A program made the position numbers and the translations under genes. From contig DFBM01000044.1 of assembly GCA_002366645.1 (NCBI GenBank), forward strand, positions 1-11,663: a stretch of 11,663 bases of DNA, written 5' to 3'. This DNA comes from Rhodobacterales bacterium UBA3080. GTDB lineage: Bacteria > Pseudomonadota > Alphaproteobacteria > Rhodobacterales > Rhodobacteraceae. Positions within the stretch are counted from its first letter, which is position 1. Each line of letters starts with the position of its first letter. This document shows, piece by piece, positions 1-6,876 of this stretch. The notes under the pieces are model-generated. The model searched no databases. It had not been told where the DNA came from and saw only the letters and a program-made list of their open reading frames with translations.

Positions 1-429
1 GTATATACGGGCACATCACCTTCAACTCCGCCAACGCTGATCCCGATGCCCATCCCGTTCACGCCGTTAATTGTGACGCCGGTGACGCATTCGACAGGTC
101 CGATCGCTTTGAAACAGACTTTCTCGGCCAACCTCGACAATGGTGCCGTTAGTGGTGCCGGAGTTGATATCTGGTATCAGGCAGTGACGGCCACGAGTAA
201 GTTCATCACACCTAGAAATGGTGCCTTGCTTGCGCTTGGTGATGGTTCAAATCGCGGATATGCCGGTTGTAACGTTGCGGCTTTCAGCGGAAGCCAAATC
301 CCGCTCGGCGCGATGCCAGTGGGGACATATGTCTGCGTTAAAACCGACCAAGGTCGCATCTCGCAGTTCCGTCTGAATGGTTTCACCGGAACAACCATGA
401 ATATCGGTTACACAACCTGGGCGAACTAA
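1..429 (+). CDS. C-terminal part of an unrecognised proline-rich protein (5' end outside window)
   Basis: The frame is open from base 1 (VYTGTSPSTPPTLIP...) and ends at TAA 427-429, giving 142 visible residues. The ATG at 46 has no Shine-Dalgarno sequence before it and lies inside the proline/threonine-rich stretch, so it is probably an internal Met and the gene begins upstream. The visible part is a Pro/Thr-rich linker of about 40 residues followed by a Gly/Ser/Thr-rich, probably beta-rich domain with two cysteines, ending in FRLNGFTGTTMNIGYTTWAN. The CVKTDQGRISQFRLNG segment vaguely recalls C-terminal beta domains of secreted or lipid-anchored bacterial proteins in which a 'VRTNEGRYSQFRV'-like strand is followed by a 'YTTW' ending. 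That is a memory-based resemblance, not a family assignment. No membrane segment is visible in this part. Function unknown; that the region codes is fairly sure, the identity is not. Confidence 0.6.
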   Translation, partial: VYTGTSPSTPPTLIPMPIPFTPLIVTPVTHSTGPIALKQTFSANLDNGAVSGAGVDIWYQAVTATSKFITPRNGALLALGDGSNRGYAGCNVAAFSGSQIPLGAMPVGTYVCVKTDQGRISQFRLNGFTGTTMNIGYTTWAN

Positions 430-451
430 CCGCGCAGCGTGAAGAAACTAG

Positions 452-476
452 GCGGTCCGGATGGTATTCGGGCCGT
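452..476 (+). other. Hairpin downstream of the partial left-edge gene
   Basis: GCGGTCCG (452-459) can pair with CGGGCCGT (469-476) over 8 bp with two G-U wobbles and a 9-base loop. It starts 22 bases after the stop codon of the left-edge gene. An A-rich stretch (atatcgaaaaagg) follows instead of a U-run, so it is not a textbook intrinsic terminator. It could protect the 3' end of the transcript or assist Rho-dependent termination. Evidence is base pairing only. Confidence 0.3.
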
Positions 477-536
477 ATATCGAAAAAGGTCAACCCGCGT
501 CGCTGGATTTTAAAAAAGCTTCATGAAACCATGCAA

Positions 537-574
537 CTTGATCACTTGATAAAATAACGAAATCCGGCAACAAT
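537..574 (+). promoter_or_regulatory. Candidate sigma70-type promoter and CTTGAT direct repeat upstream of cpdB
   Basis: TTGATA (546-551, 5/6 match to the -35 consensus), a 17-base spacer, then AACAAT (569-574, 4/6 match to the -10 consensus) predict a start near 581, about 90 bases before the cpdB ATG. The hexamer CTTGAT occurs twice, at 537-542 and 545-550, 8 bases apart, and overlaps the -35 element, so it may be an operator half-site pair. It does not match the PhoB box (CTGTCAT repeats) well. The promoter is inferred from sequence alone. Confidence 0.4.
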
Positions 575-591
575 TCATACGTGGATTGATA

Positions 592-617
592 GGCGCGTCT
601 ACCGCGCCCCCATTTTT
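592..617 (+). promoter_or_regulatory. GC-rich hairpin in the predicted cpdB leader
   Basis: GGCGCG (592-597) and CGCGCC (603-608) form a perfect 6-bp stem with a 5-base loop. CCC, A and then a five-base T-run (613-617) follow. The hairpin lies about 11 bases after the predicted transcription start and about 60 bases before the cpdB start codon. It could be a weak terminator or attenuator, or a late terminator for the upstream gene. The four bases between stem and T-run make it an imperfect intrinsic terminator. Confidence 0.35.
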
Positions 618-669
618 CAGTGCCTACGATTTGTTTGAAATTCACTACCTAACAACAACGGAGAGAATT

Positions 670-2634
670 ATGACGCTCAATATTTCCCGCAGAAGCTTTC
701 TGGCATCGACCGCTGCCGCAGGCGCGTTCGTTACCCTTCACCCCTACTCGGCATTTGCTGCGCCCAATCAGGCACACCTTCGCATTCTGTCGACAACCGA
801 CCTACACGTGCATGTGCATCCTTACGACTATTACGCCGACAAGCCGATCGATACGGTCGGGCTTTCGCGCACCGCGACCATCATCAACGAAGTCCGTGCA
901 GAATCGACCAACTCGATTCTCGTCGATAATGGCGACTTCCTGCAAGGCAACCCGATGGGCGATTACATCGCCTACGAGCGCGGTATGAAAGAAGGTGATT
1001 TGCATCCCGTCATACAGGCAATGAACGTTCTGGGATATGACTGCGGAACGCTCGGCAACCACGAATTCAATTATGGTGTGGAATTCATGGACAAGGTGAT
1101 CACTGGGGCGAATTTCCCGATGGTCAGCGCGAACTTTGCCAACAAACTAGGCGCGGACGGTCGAAGCGATGACCTGTTCCTGAAACCCTACACCATTCTG
1201 GAACGCGAGCTTGTAGACGGCGCCGGTGAGACGCACACAATTAAGGTTGGGCTTATCGGATTTGTTCCGCCGCAGATCATGAACTGGGATCAGCGTCACT
1301 TGCAGGGCAAATTCGACACACGCGATATTTTGCAAGCGGCGCGCGCCTGGGTTCCGGAAATGAAAGAGGCCGGGGCCGAGATAATCGTTGCCCTGTCACA
1401 CTCCGGCATTTCAACTGAGCCAAGCGTCGAAGGTCAGGAAAATGCTTCGCTGCATCTGGCTGGTGTCGATGGGGTTGATGCGCTGGTCACTGGCCACTCG
1501 CATCTGGTATTCCCGTCTGCAGCCTATGAAACCGGGAATGGCATTGATGTCGAGGCCGGAACCTTGATGGGCAAACCTGCTACTATGGCTGGTTTCTGGG
1601 GATCGCACATGGGCCTGATTGACTTGATGTTGGAGCGCGACGGCGGTGAATGGCACGTCGTCACTTCGGAATCCTCGACACGCGGGATTTATGAGCGTGT
1701 TGAGCGCACCAATGTTCCGTTGGTCGAAGATTTCCAACCGGTTCTGGAAGCCACGCAGAAAGAACACGAGGAAACACTCGCCTATATTCGTCGTCCAGTT
1801 GGCATGACTGACGCGCCGTTGCATTCCTACTTTGCGCTGGTTGCCGACGACCCGTCGGTCCAGATCGTTAGTCAGGCGCAACTCTGGTATATCGAGCAAA
1901 TGATGAAAGGTTCGGAATGGGAGGGCCTGCCGATCTTGTCAGCTGCTGCCCCGTTCAAAGCCGGTGGTCGTGGTGGTCCGGAGTATTACACGGACGTTAA
2001 AGTTGGGCCTGTCGCGATTAAAAACGTGTCGGACCTCTATCTTTATCCAAACACCGTGCGCGCAGTTATGATTGATGGCGCAACGGTGAAAGAATGGCTG
2101 GAACGCTCCGTGTCCATCTTTAACCAGATCGAGGCCGGCAAGGCGGATCAGGTTCTGCTGAATCCGGATATGCCTTCCTATAACTTCGATATTATGGATG
2201 GGGTTACCTATCAGATTGACCTCACAGAGCCGTCAAAGTTCGACCGCTCGGGCGTTGTGATTAACGAAGGCGCCAACCGGATTGTTAACCTTCAATTCAA
2301 CGGGGCACCTATCGATCCGGCGCAGAAGTTTGTCGTTGCAACCAACAACTATCGCGCTGGTGGCGGCGGAAGTTTCCCGGGTGCGGATGGCAGCACCATC
2401 ATCTTTGAAGGGCCGGACACCAATCGCGACGTAATCGTCCGCTATATCGTCGAACAAGGGACGGTTAACCCCAAAGCCGACGCAAACTGGACTTTCGCAC
2501 CGGTGCCAAACACTAGTGTGATCTTCGAAACGGGTCCCGCCGGTGCAGGTTACGCCGGCTCCGTCGAAGGTGTCAGCATCGAGCCTGCGGGCGATGGCGA
2601 AGGCGGCTTTGCGCTTTACCGCATCCGGCTCTAA
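670..2634 (+). CDS. cpdB: Tat-exported 2',3'-cyclic-nucleotide 2'-phosphodiesterase / 3'-nucleotidase (CpdB)
   Basis: This 654-residue protein is predicted to act in the periplasm, hydrolysing 2',3'-cyclic nucleotides to 3'-nucleotides and then to nucleoside plus phosphate, which lets the cell use extracellular RNA breakdown products. The start at 670 follows GGAGAG (660-665). The frame also opens at ATG 586, but that start would add 28 residues ahead of the export signal. Residues 1-30 are a twin-arginine signal (SRRSFL at 6-11, a hydrophobic stretch, and a likely cleavage site after AFA, residue 30). The metallophosphatase domain has TDLHVH (43-48; D44, H46), NGDF (87-90), GNHEFN (129-134), SHSG (243-246) and GHSH (275-278). 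The Asn ending GNHEFN and the C-terminal NNYRAGGGGSFPG near 559-571 fit CpdB better than UshA-type 5'-nucleotidases. Length is typical of the family. A strong hairpin follows, so it is probably its own transcription unit. Confidence 0.93.
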   Translation: MTLNISRRSFLASTAAAGAFVTLHPYSAFAAPNQAHLRILSTTDLHVHVHPYDYYADKPIDTVGLSRTATIINEVRAESTNSILVDNGDFLQGNPMGDYIAYERGMKEGDLHPVIQAMNVLGYDCGTLGNHEFNYGVEFMDKVITGANFPMVSANFANKLGADGRSDDLFLKPYTILERELVDGAGETHTIKVGLIGFVPPQIMNWDQRHLQGKFDTRDILQAARAWVPEMKEAGAEIIVALSHSGISTEPSVEGQENASLHLAGVDGVDALVTGHSHLVFPSAAYETGNGIDVEAGTLMGKPATMAGFWGSHMGLIDLMLERDGGEWHVVTSESSTRGIYERVERTNVPLVEDFQPVLEATQKEHEETLAYIRRPVGMTDAPLHSYFALVADDPSVQIVSQAQLWYIEQMMKGSEWEGLPILSAAAPFKAGGRGGPEYYTDVKVGPVAIKNVSDLYLYPNTVRAVMIDGATVKEWLERSVSIFNQIEAGKADQVLLNPDMPSYNFDIMDGVTYQIDLTEPSKFDRSGVVINEGANRIVNLQFNGAPIDPAQKFVVATNNYRAGGGGSFPGADGSTIIFEGPDTNRDVIVRYIVEQGTVNPKADANWTFAPVPNTSVIFETGPAGAGYAGSVEGVSIEPAGDGEGGFALYRIRL

Positions 2635-2640
2635 ACATCT

Positions 2641-2677
2641 GGCTGGCCTCGGGGCAACTCGGGGCCGGTCGTATTTA
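2641..2677 (+). terminator. Probable terminator hairpin after cpdB
   Basis: GGCTGGCCTCG (2641-2651) pairs with CGGGGCCGGTC (2660-2670) over 11 bp, including three G-U wobbles, around an 8-base loop. It begins 6 bases after the cpdB stop codon. The tail (gtattta) is U-poor, so termination may be partial. It separates cpdB from the aminotransferase gene on the same strand. Confidence 0.6.
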
Positions 2678-2753
2678 TCCGCAAAACTTCGTTTTCCCGC
2701 TTGTCTCAATCCGCTTCCAAGGTAACTCTATCGCTGAAACGAAAGGCGTAGAT

Positions 2754-3662
2754 ATGAACAAGCATGTAACCACCCATCAAGCAGAAGAAGATGCGCGCAA
2801 CCGCGATATTCTGATTTACGTAAATGGCGAGATTGTTCACCGTGATCAGGCCAAAGTCTCGGTTTACGATAGTGGCTTCATGCTCGGTGATGGCATCTGG
2901 GAAGGGCTGCGTCTTTACAACGGCAAATGGGCGTTTTTGGACGAACACCTCGACAGGCTGTTCGAGGCCTCATTGGCAATCGACCTTGATATCGGCCTGA
3001 ACCGTGAAGGCGTGATCGAAGCGCTCGAAAGCACACGCAGAGCAAACGGAATGGAAACCGATGTTCACGCCCGCCTTATGGTAACACGCGGCATCAAGGA
3101 CAAACCGTTTCAGCATCCGTCGCTCTCAACTAGCGGACCAACGATAGTGATTATTTGCGAACACTCGACACCGTCAATTCCGCGCCCGATCCGGTTGGCG
3201 ACAGTCCCCCATATGCGCGGACTGCCGATGACACAGGACCCGAAGTTTAACTCGCACTCAAAACTGAACTGCATTCTCGCCTGCATCGCAGCCGAAAAAG
3301 CCGGTGCCGACGAAGCCCTGATGCTGGACGTGAACGGCTTCGTAAACACTACCAACGCCTGCAACTTTTTCATCGTCAAGAAAGGTGCAGTTTGGACCTC
3401 CACAGGGGATTACTGCATGAACGGAATTACCCGCCAGAAGGTGATTGATGTTTGCCGCGCCGAAGGTATCCCGGTCTTTGAGCGAAACTATTCACTGGTT
3501 GATACTTACAGCGCCGACGAGGCGTTCCTGACCGGCACGTTTGGAGCCCAGACTCCTGTGGCTGATCTCGATGGTCGGCAGATTGGAACCGGCGAATTGG
3601 GACCGGTGACCAAACGCATTCGGGAGTTGTATAAAGCGGTTGTCGCACAGGACGTTGCATAA
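2754..3662 (+). CDS. Class IV (fold-type IV) PLP-dependent aminotransferase, branched-chain/D-amino-acid aminotransferase-like
   Basis: This 302-residue protein belongs to the family of branched-chain aminotransferase, D-amino-acid aminotransferase and aminodeoxychorismate lyase. It should bind PLP and transfer or eliminate an amino group in the cytoplasm; the substrate is unknown. The start follows AAAGG (2742-2746). Family features are YDSGFMLGDGIWEG (38-51), the HLDRL segment with R68, the PLP Schiff-base lysine K170 in NSHSKLN, and the phosphate-binding TGT at 260-262. In the GxVxE motif, where Glu normally hydrogen-bonds the PLP ring nitrogen, this protein reads GFVNTTNACNFF (195-206), with Thr199 in the Glu position. 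That argues against an ordinary ilvE role. The stop overlaps the start of the sulfotransferase-like gene by one base (TAATG), so the two are probably translated together. It could also be annotated as IlvE or a D-amino-acid aminotransferase; the fold is certain, the reaction is not. Confidence 0.88.
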   Translation: MNKHVTTHQAEEDARNRDILIYVNGEIVHRDQAKVSVYDSGFMLGDGIWEGLRLYNGKWAFLDEHLDRLFEASLAIDLDIGLNREGVIEALESTRRANGMETDVHARLMVTRGIKDKPFQHPSLSTSGPTIVIICEHSTPSIPRPIRLATVPHMRGLPMTQDPKFNSHSKLNCILACIAAEKAGADEALMLDVNGFVNTTNACNFFIVKKGAVWTSTGDYCMNGITRQKVIDVCRAEGIPVFERNYSLVDTYSADEAFLTGTFGAQTPVADLDGRQIGTGELGPVTKRIRELYKAVVAQDVA

Positions 3663-4384
3663 TGCGGATTGCGATGTGGTCTGGCCCTCGGAATCTCTCA
3701 ACGGCGATGATGTATTCGTTTGGTGCGAGAACCGACTGCGCGGTTTGGGACGAACCGTTTTACGCAGCTTACCTTGCCAAAACCGGCTTGAATCACCCGA
3801 TGCGGGCCGAGATATTGGCGGCAGGGGAAACCAACGCGGATAGTGTTGCCGCGCGGTGTCTGGGGGATATCCCCGATAGCAAAAGCGTCTTCTATCAGAA
3901 GCACATGACCCACCACATGGTTCCCGAATTTGACCGCGAATGGATGAACCATGTCACAAACATCTTTCTAATCCGCGATCCTGCCAAAGTAATCGCCAGT
4001 TACAATGCGAAACGCGAGAATCCGACGCTCGAGGATATCGGGTTTAAACAGCAGGCTGATATATTCGAGCAAGTCGTCAAAACCACCGGTATTATCCCCG
4101 TTGTCCTAGACAGCGATGAAATACTTGCGAACCCTGAAGCGGCATTGCGGGCACTTTGCGAGCACATTGGTCTGGAGTTTCAGAGTAATATGCTGCACTG
4201 GCCAAAAGGCGGTCACCTAGACGACGGTGTTTGGGGTCAACATTGGTATAAATCGGTTTGGGAAAGCGATGGATTTGCAAAACCCACCGCTTCAACATCT
4301 GCTATGTCGACTGAAGGAAGCGCTGTATTTCAGGCAGCACTCCCCTATTATCAGCGACTATACAGACACCGGATTTCGCCCTAA
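3662..4384 (+). CDS. Sulfotransferase-like P-loop protein coupled to the aminotransferase
   Basis: This 240-residue soluble protein opens directly with a nucleotide-binding loop of the sulfotransferase type, SGPRNLSTAMMYSF (7-20), corresponding to the 5'-phosphosulfate-binding motif. A second motif, IFLIRDPAKVIASY (101-114), resembles the 3'-phosphate-binding motif with R105 and S113. Family members use PAPS as sulfuryl donor, but nothing here shows the acceptor, and some P-loop relatives may not transfer sulfate at all. The ATG overlaps the last base of the aminotransferase stop, so the start is well fixed. The 3' end overlaps the stop of the convergent dehydrogenase gene by 4 bases. From memory, plant proteins named branched-chain aminotransferase-like combine a P-loop domain of this kind with a class IV aminotransferase domain in one chain, which would support a joint function. 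Substrate unknown. Confidence 0.8.
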   Translation: MRIAMWSGPRNLSTAMMYSFGARTDCAVWDEPFYAAYLAKTGLNHPMRAEILAAGETNADSVAARCLGDIPDSKSVFYQKHMTHHMVPEFDREWMNHVTNIFLIRDPAKVIASYNAKRENPTLEDIGFKQQADIFEQVVKTTGIIPVVLDSDEILANPEAALRALCEHIGLEFQSNMLHWPKGGHLDDGVWGQHWYKSVWESDGFAKPTASTSAMSTEGSAVFQAALPYYQRLYRHRISP

Positions 4385-5373
4385 ATCCGCAGTGCCGCGT
4401 GATCAACCGTGACAATCAGGTTCCCTCGTTTGTGCCCCTTTTCGACATATGCATGCGCAACCGCGATTTGCTCCAGGGGATAGCTACGATCAATCACCGT
4501 TGTCAGTTCGCCCTTAGTGATCATGCTTTTCAGGATGTCCATATCCTTGATCTTGTCAGCATCATTGCGCAAACCGGTCGCTGCCATTTTCGCCCGCTTT
4601 CTTCCATGCAAGAAAGGTAACATCGGCGAAATCAGCACGCTTAATTCCGGAACGGTCGTCAAGTATATTCCGCTCGGGGTTAGGCTACCGCGCGCTTTGG
4701 AAAAGCTACTCTTACCTACTGTGTCGAAGATCACGTCGTAGGATTTATTGGAATTCCGATAGTCTTCAGTGGTGTAGTCGATGACATGAGTGGCACCAAG
4801 CGCGTGGACCATTTCCGTGTTCGCGGCGCTGCAAACACCCGTAACTTCGGCCCCGATGCTGACGGCCAGTTGCACAGCGACCGTTCCGATGGAACCAGCT
4901 GCGCCGATGATCAGGATCCTCTGACCGGGTCGAAGTTTGGCGTTGTCCCTCAAGAAAGGCAGTGCCGTCAGGCCACCGTTGCAAATCGCGGCGGTATCCT
5001 CGTATCCTAATTCGTCGGGTATTCCGGAGATTGCCGCATCTTCGGACATGACGATGTATTGCGCGTGTGCGCCAAACCCGTCAGGGGCGGCGGCGAATAC
5101 ACGGTCGCCGCGCTTGAATCGGGTGACGCCAGCACCGACGGCATCAATGACACCAGACAGTTCGGTTCCAAGGATGCTATTCTTCGGCTTGAACAGACCG
5201 GTAAACAGCCGCGCGAACTTTGGGTTTCCCGAACGAAACGTTGTATCGACCGGAGTAACGGAGGTTGCAAAAATCTTGACCAGAACCTCGGTATCTTGCA
5301 GGACGGGGCGGGGAATATCCTGCAACTCCAGAACGTCCGGTGAACCGTATTTTGTATAGATGGCCGCTTTCAT
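4381..5373 (-). CDS. Zinc-free medium-chain NAD(P)H-dependent dehydrogenase / quinone oxidoreductase
   Basis: This 330-residue cytoplasmic enzyme is of the medium-chain dehydrogenase/reductase superfamily. The GroES-like N-terminal domain begins MKAAIYTKYGSPDVLEL, followed by GTELSGVIDAVG (69-80). The GHE zinc-ligand signature of alcohol dehydrogenases is replaced by GTE, so no catalytic zinc is expected. The Rossmann domain carries IIGAAGSIGTVAVQLA (155-170), the NAD(P)H-binding glycine motif. The C-terminal KGHKRGNLIVTV is typical of quinone oxidoreductase-like members. Likely reactions are reduction of a quinone, enone or aldehyde; the substrate cannot be read from the sequence. The start codon overlaps the stop of the upstream membrane-protein gene as ATGA, with AAAGGGG 6 bases before it inside that gene, indicating translational coupling. 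It is the last gene of the unit controlled from the 6768-6926 region. Confidence 0.87.
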   Translation of the reverse strand: MKAAIYTKYGSPDVLELQDIPRPVLQDTEVLVKIFATSVTPVDTTFRSGNPKFARLFTGLFKPKNSILGTELSGVIDAVGAGVTRFKRGDRVFAAAPDGFGAHAQYIVMSEDAAISGIPDELGYEDTAAICNGGLTALPFLRDNAKLRPGQRILIIGAAGSIGTVAVQLAVSIGAEVTGVCSAANTEMVHALGATHVIDYTTEDYRNSNKSYDVIFDTVGKSSFSKARGSLTPSGIYLTTVPELSVLISPMLPFLHGRKRAKMAATGLRNDADKIKDMDILKSMITKGELTTVIDRSYPLEQIAVAHAYVEKGHKRGNLIVTVDHAALRI

Positions 5374-6071
5374 GACATGCCCCTTTCAGCAGAAGTTTTG
5401 ACGCCTTTGATCAGCAGCCAGAAAGCTATGGACAACTCGCCAATGGTCACGACGACCAGCAGCCCGACGTAGATCATGGCAATTGCGTCGATTTGGATGT
5501 GCATGAGTTTGGCCATTGCCTGAATAAAGTATCCAAACGATCCGACGATGATCATCCAGCCCAATACGCGCGGCAGCATGTCCGATTTGATGATCAAAGT
5601 ACCCAAGGCGATAAGATGCACCGTGAAGAACAATTGCCATACGTATATACCAAGGGCGTGAGCATCAAAGAATATAAGCGCTGCGGACTGTAGTTGCGTT
5701 ATCTCGAACGCGCTTAGGTATTCTGCGCCACTTAGCAAAACTACCGGCATTATGTTGAACATCAGGTTGATTGCCATCACTAGAACCATCGCCAGTCTCG
5801 ACCACGCAGCGATCAGCGAAAGCGTATGGTTAACCGGCTTGAACATGACGTAGAGCATGGCTGTTAGAACCACCTCGACCAGCAGGACGACTATGTCGCC
5901 GAATATGCCTATGTTGAATAGCGATTTGCTGGCCAGCAGGTTGTTTGCGGTGGTTGCGGCGTTGCCCGCCTCGATGATGATCGAGGGAACGTAACCGATA
6001 GAGAAGGCGCCAAAGACGGCGATGATTAGGTATAATAGACCCGCGGTACGGGCGTAGGATTGCGTTGTCAT
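5370..6071 (-). CDS. DUF4386-type integral membrane protein (second of a tandem pair)
   Basis: The protein has 233 residues and about six predicted membrane segments (near residues 10-30, 52-77, 87-113, 138-161, 168-188 and 197-221). The N-terminal YARTAGLLYLIIAVFG is typical of the DUF4386 family, whose biochemical function is not known to me. An in-frame ATG lies five codons upstream (6084-6086), but GAAAGGAC (6077-6084) overlaps it and sits correctly for the ATG at 6071, so the shorter start (MTTQS) is chosen. The upstream neighbour is a diverged paralogue: both share a late membrane segment with the ends LLIKGV and LIFKGF, similar helix spacing and the same ribosome-binding leader. The gene's stop overlaps the start of the dehydrogenase gene (ATGA), so membrane protein and dehydrogenase are made in concert. 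Location is the inner membrane; role unknown. Confidence 0.82.
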   Translation of the reverse strand: MTTQSYARTAGLLYLIIAVFGAFSIGYVPSIIIEAGNAATTANNLLASKSLFNIGIFGDIVVLLVEVVLTAMLYVMFKPVNHTLSLIAAWSRLAMVLVMAINLMFNIMPVVLLSGAEYLSAFEITQLQSAALIFFDAHALGIYVWQLFFTVHLIALGTLIIKSDMLPRVLGWMIIVGSFGYFIQAMAKLMHIQIDAIAMIYVGLLVVVTIGELSIAFWLLIKGVKTSAERGMS

Positions 6072-6076
6072 TTTAT

Positions 6077-6084
6077 GTCCTTTC
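6077..6084 (-). promoter_or_regulatory. Ribosome binding site deciding the start of the second DUF4386 gene
   Basis: GAAAGGAC is followed by five bases (ATAAA) and the ATG at 6071. The alternative upstream ATG (6084-6086) overlaps this element and has no comparable site ahead of it. The same octamer with the same spacing precedes the paralogous gene (6773-6780). Confidence 0.7.
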
Positions 6085-6089
6085 ATGGA

Positions 6090-6767
6090 TCAAGGCTTGG
6101 TGGAAGGGTTGAAGCCCTTGAAAATCAACCACAGGCTAAGGGAGATTTCGAACAGGCCACCGGGACCGGAGAGCATCACTCCGATTGGGTAGCCGAACAT
6201 CTCGGCAGTGGTGCCGGTTATGAAGACGAGGTATCCAAAGGCGCCCCAAATCGGGAATATCCATGGAACTAAGTTCGATTTACGCAGGACGTATACGAAC
6301 AGAAGGCCGCCTAGACCCCAGATGGTCATGCTGATCTGATAGGCGTAGAAACCCCCTTTGTTCAGTAGCAAAGCGAGTGCTTCAAGGTTTGCAGCGTCGG
6401 TGCCGGCGGTGATGTATGCCTCGCTTAAAGGAACCAGAAGCGCCACGAAAATCGCGCCGATTATTGCAACGGTTGTGGCAGTGATTGCGGCGGCAAAATA
6501 CCCGTAGGTGACGGTTACGTTGAAAGGTTTAAGGATCGGCAACATCACCGTAGCCAGACCGATGTTCACGAAGGTGTGGACGACCGCCATCAGAAGGATG
6601 CCGATTGTAAACGTGGTTGTATTCCCGGTGATGCCAGCGAGGTCGCCGCCAATATTGGAAACAATTCCACTGCCGACACCGTAACTTAAGAAAGCCAGCA
6701 GGAAGAAAATTCCATATGTCCGCGCCGCTGTTCTATGCGGCGATCTGGTTGTGATAGCTTGGGTCAT
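6090..6767 (-). CDS. DUF4386-like integral membrane protein (first of a tandem pair)
   Basis: The protein has 225 residues and about six predicted membrane segments (near residues 18-36, 53-78, 88-113, 140-161, 168-186 and 195-217). It resembles its downstream neighbour in helix layout and in the C-terminal segment (FGYLVF versus FGYFIQ, then LWLIFKGF versus FWLLIKGV), so I call it a diverged DUF4386 paralogue. The frame stays open up to an ATG at 6899, but the extra 44 residues are hydrophilic, show no family features and would run through the regulatory inverted repeat. GAAAGGAC (6773-6780) positions the ATG at 6767 (MTQAIT) well. It is the first gene of a three-gene minus-strand unit; 18 bases separate it from the next gene. 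Divergent transcription from the LysR gene suggests control by that regulator. Molecular function unknown. Confidence 0.78.
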   Translation of the reverse strand: MTQAITTRSPHRTAARTYGIFFLLAFLSYGVGSGIVSNIGGDLAGITGNTTTFTIGILLMAVVHTFVNIGLATVMLPILKPFNVTVTYGYFAAAITATTVAIIGAIFVALLVPLSEAYITAGTDAANLEALALLLNKGGFYAYQISMTIWGLGGLLFVYVLRKSNLVPWIFPIWGAFGYLVFITGTTAEMFGYPIGVMLSGPGGLFEISLSLWLIFKGFNPSTKP

Positions 6768-6772
6768 TTTGC

Positions 6773-6780
6773 GTCCTTTC
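6773..6780 (-). promoter_or_regulatory. Ribosome binding site deciding the start of the first DUF4386 gene
   Basis: GAAAGGAC, five bases (GCAAA), then ATG at 6767. This identifies MTQAIT as the start and not the far upstream ATG at 6899. Confidence 0.7.
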
Positions 6781-6876
6781 AGAAGACATAGCGATACCGG
6801 TGTCCGCCGAGCGCTTGCGCGGCAGATCATTTGGTGGGTCGTTGGTGTAAAGCCTTGCGGAAGTTCTACGCGTTTA

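Noticed and set aside
586..669. Upstream ATG extending cpdB by 28 codons
   Set aside because: The extension runs through the leader hairpin and would bury the twin-arginine signal; ATG 670 has GGAGAG at good distance.
2701..2729. Promoter for the aminotransferase unit (TTGTCT with TAACTC)
   Set aside because: Both hexamers are weak matches; no convincing promoter can be named between the cpdB terminator and ATG 2754, although one is expected there.
2754..3662. Plain ilvE branched-chain aminotransferase
   Set aside because: The Glu of the GxVxE motif is Thr, and the gene is coupled to a sulfotransferase-like gene and not to branched-chain amino acid genes, so the specific name is not supported.
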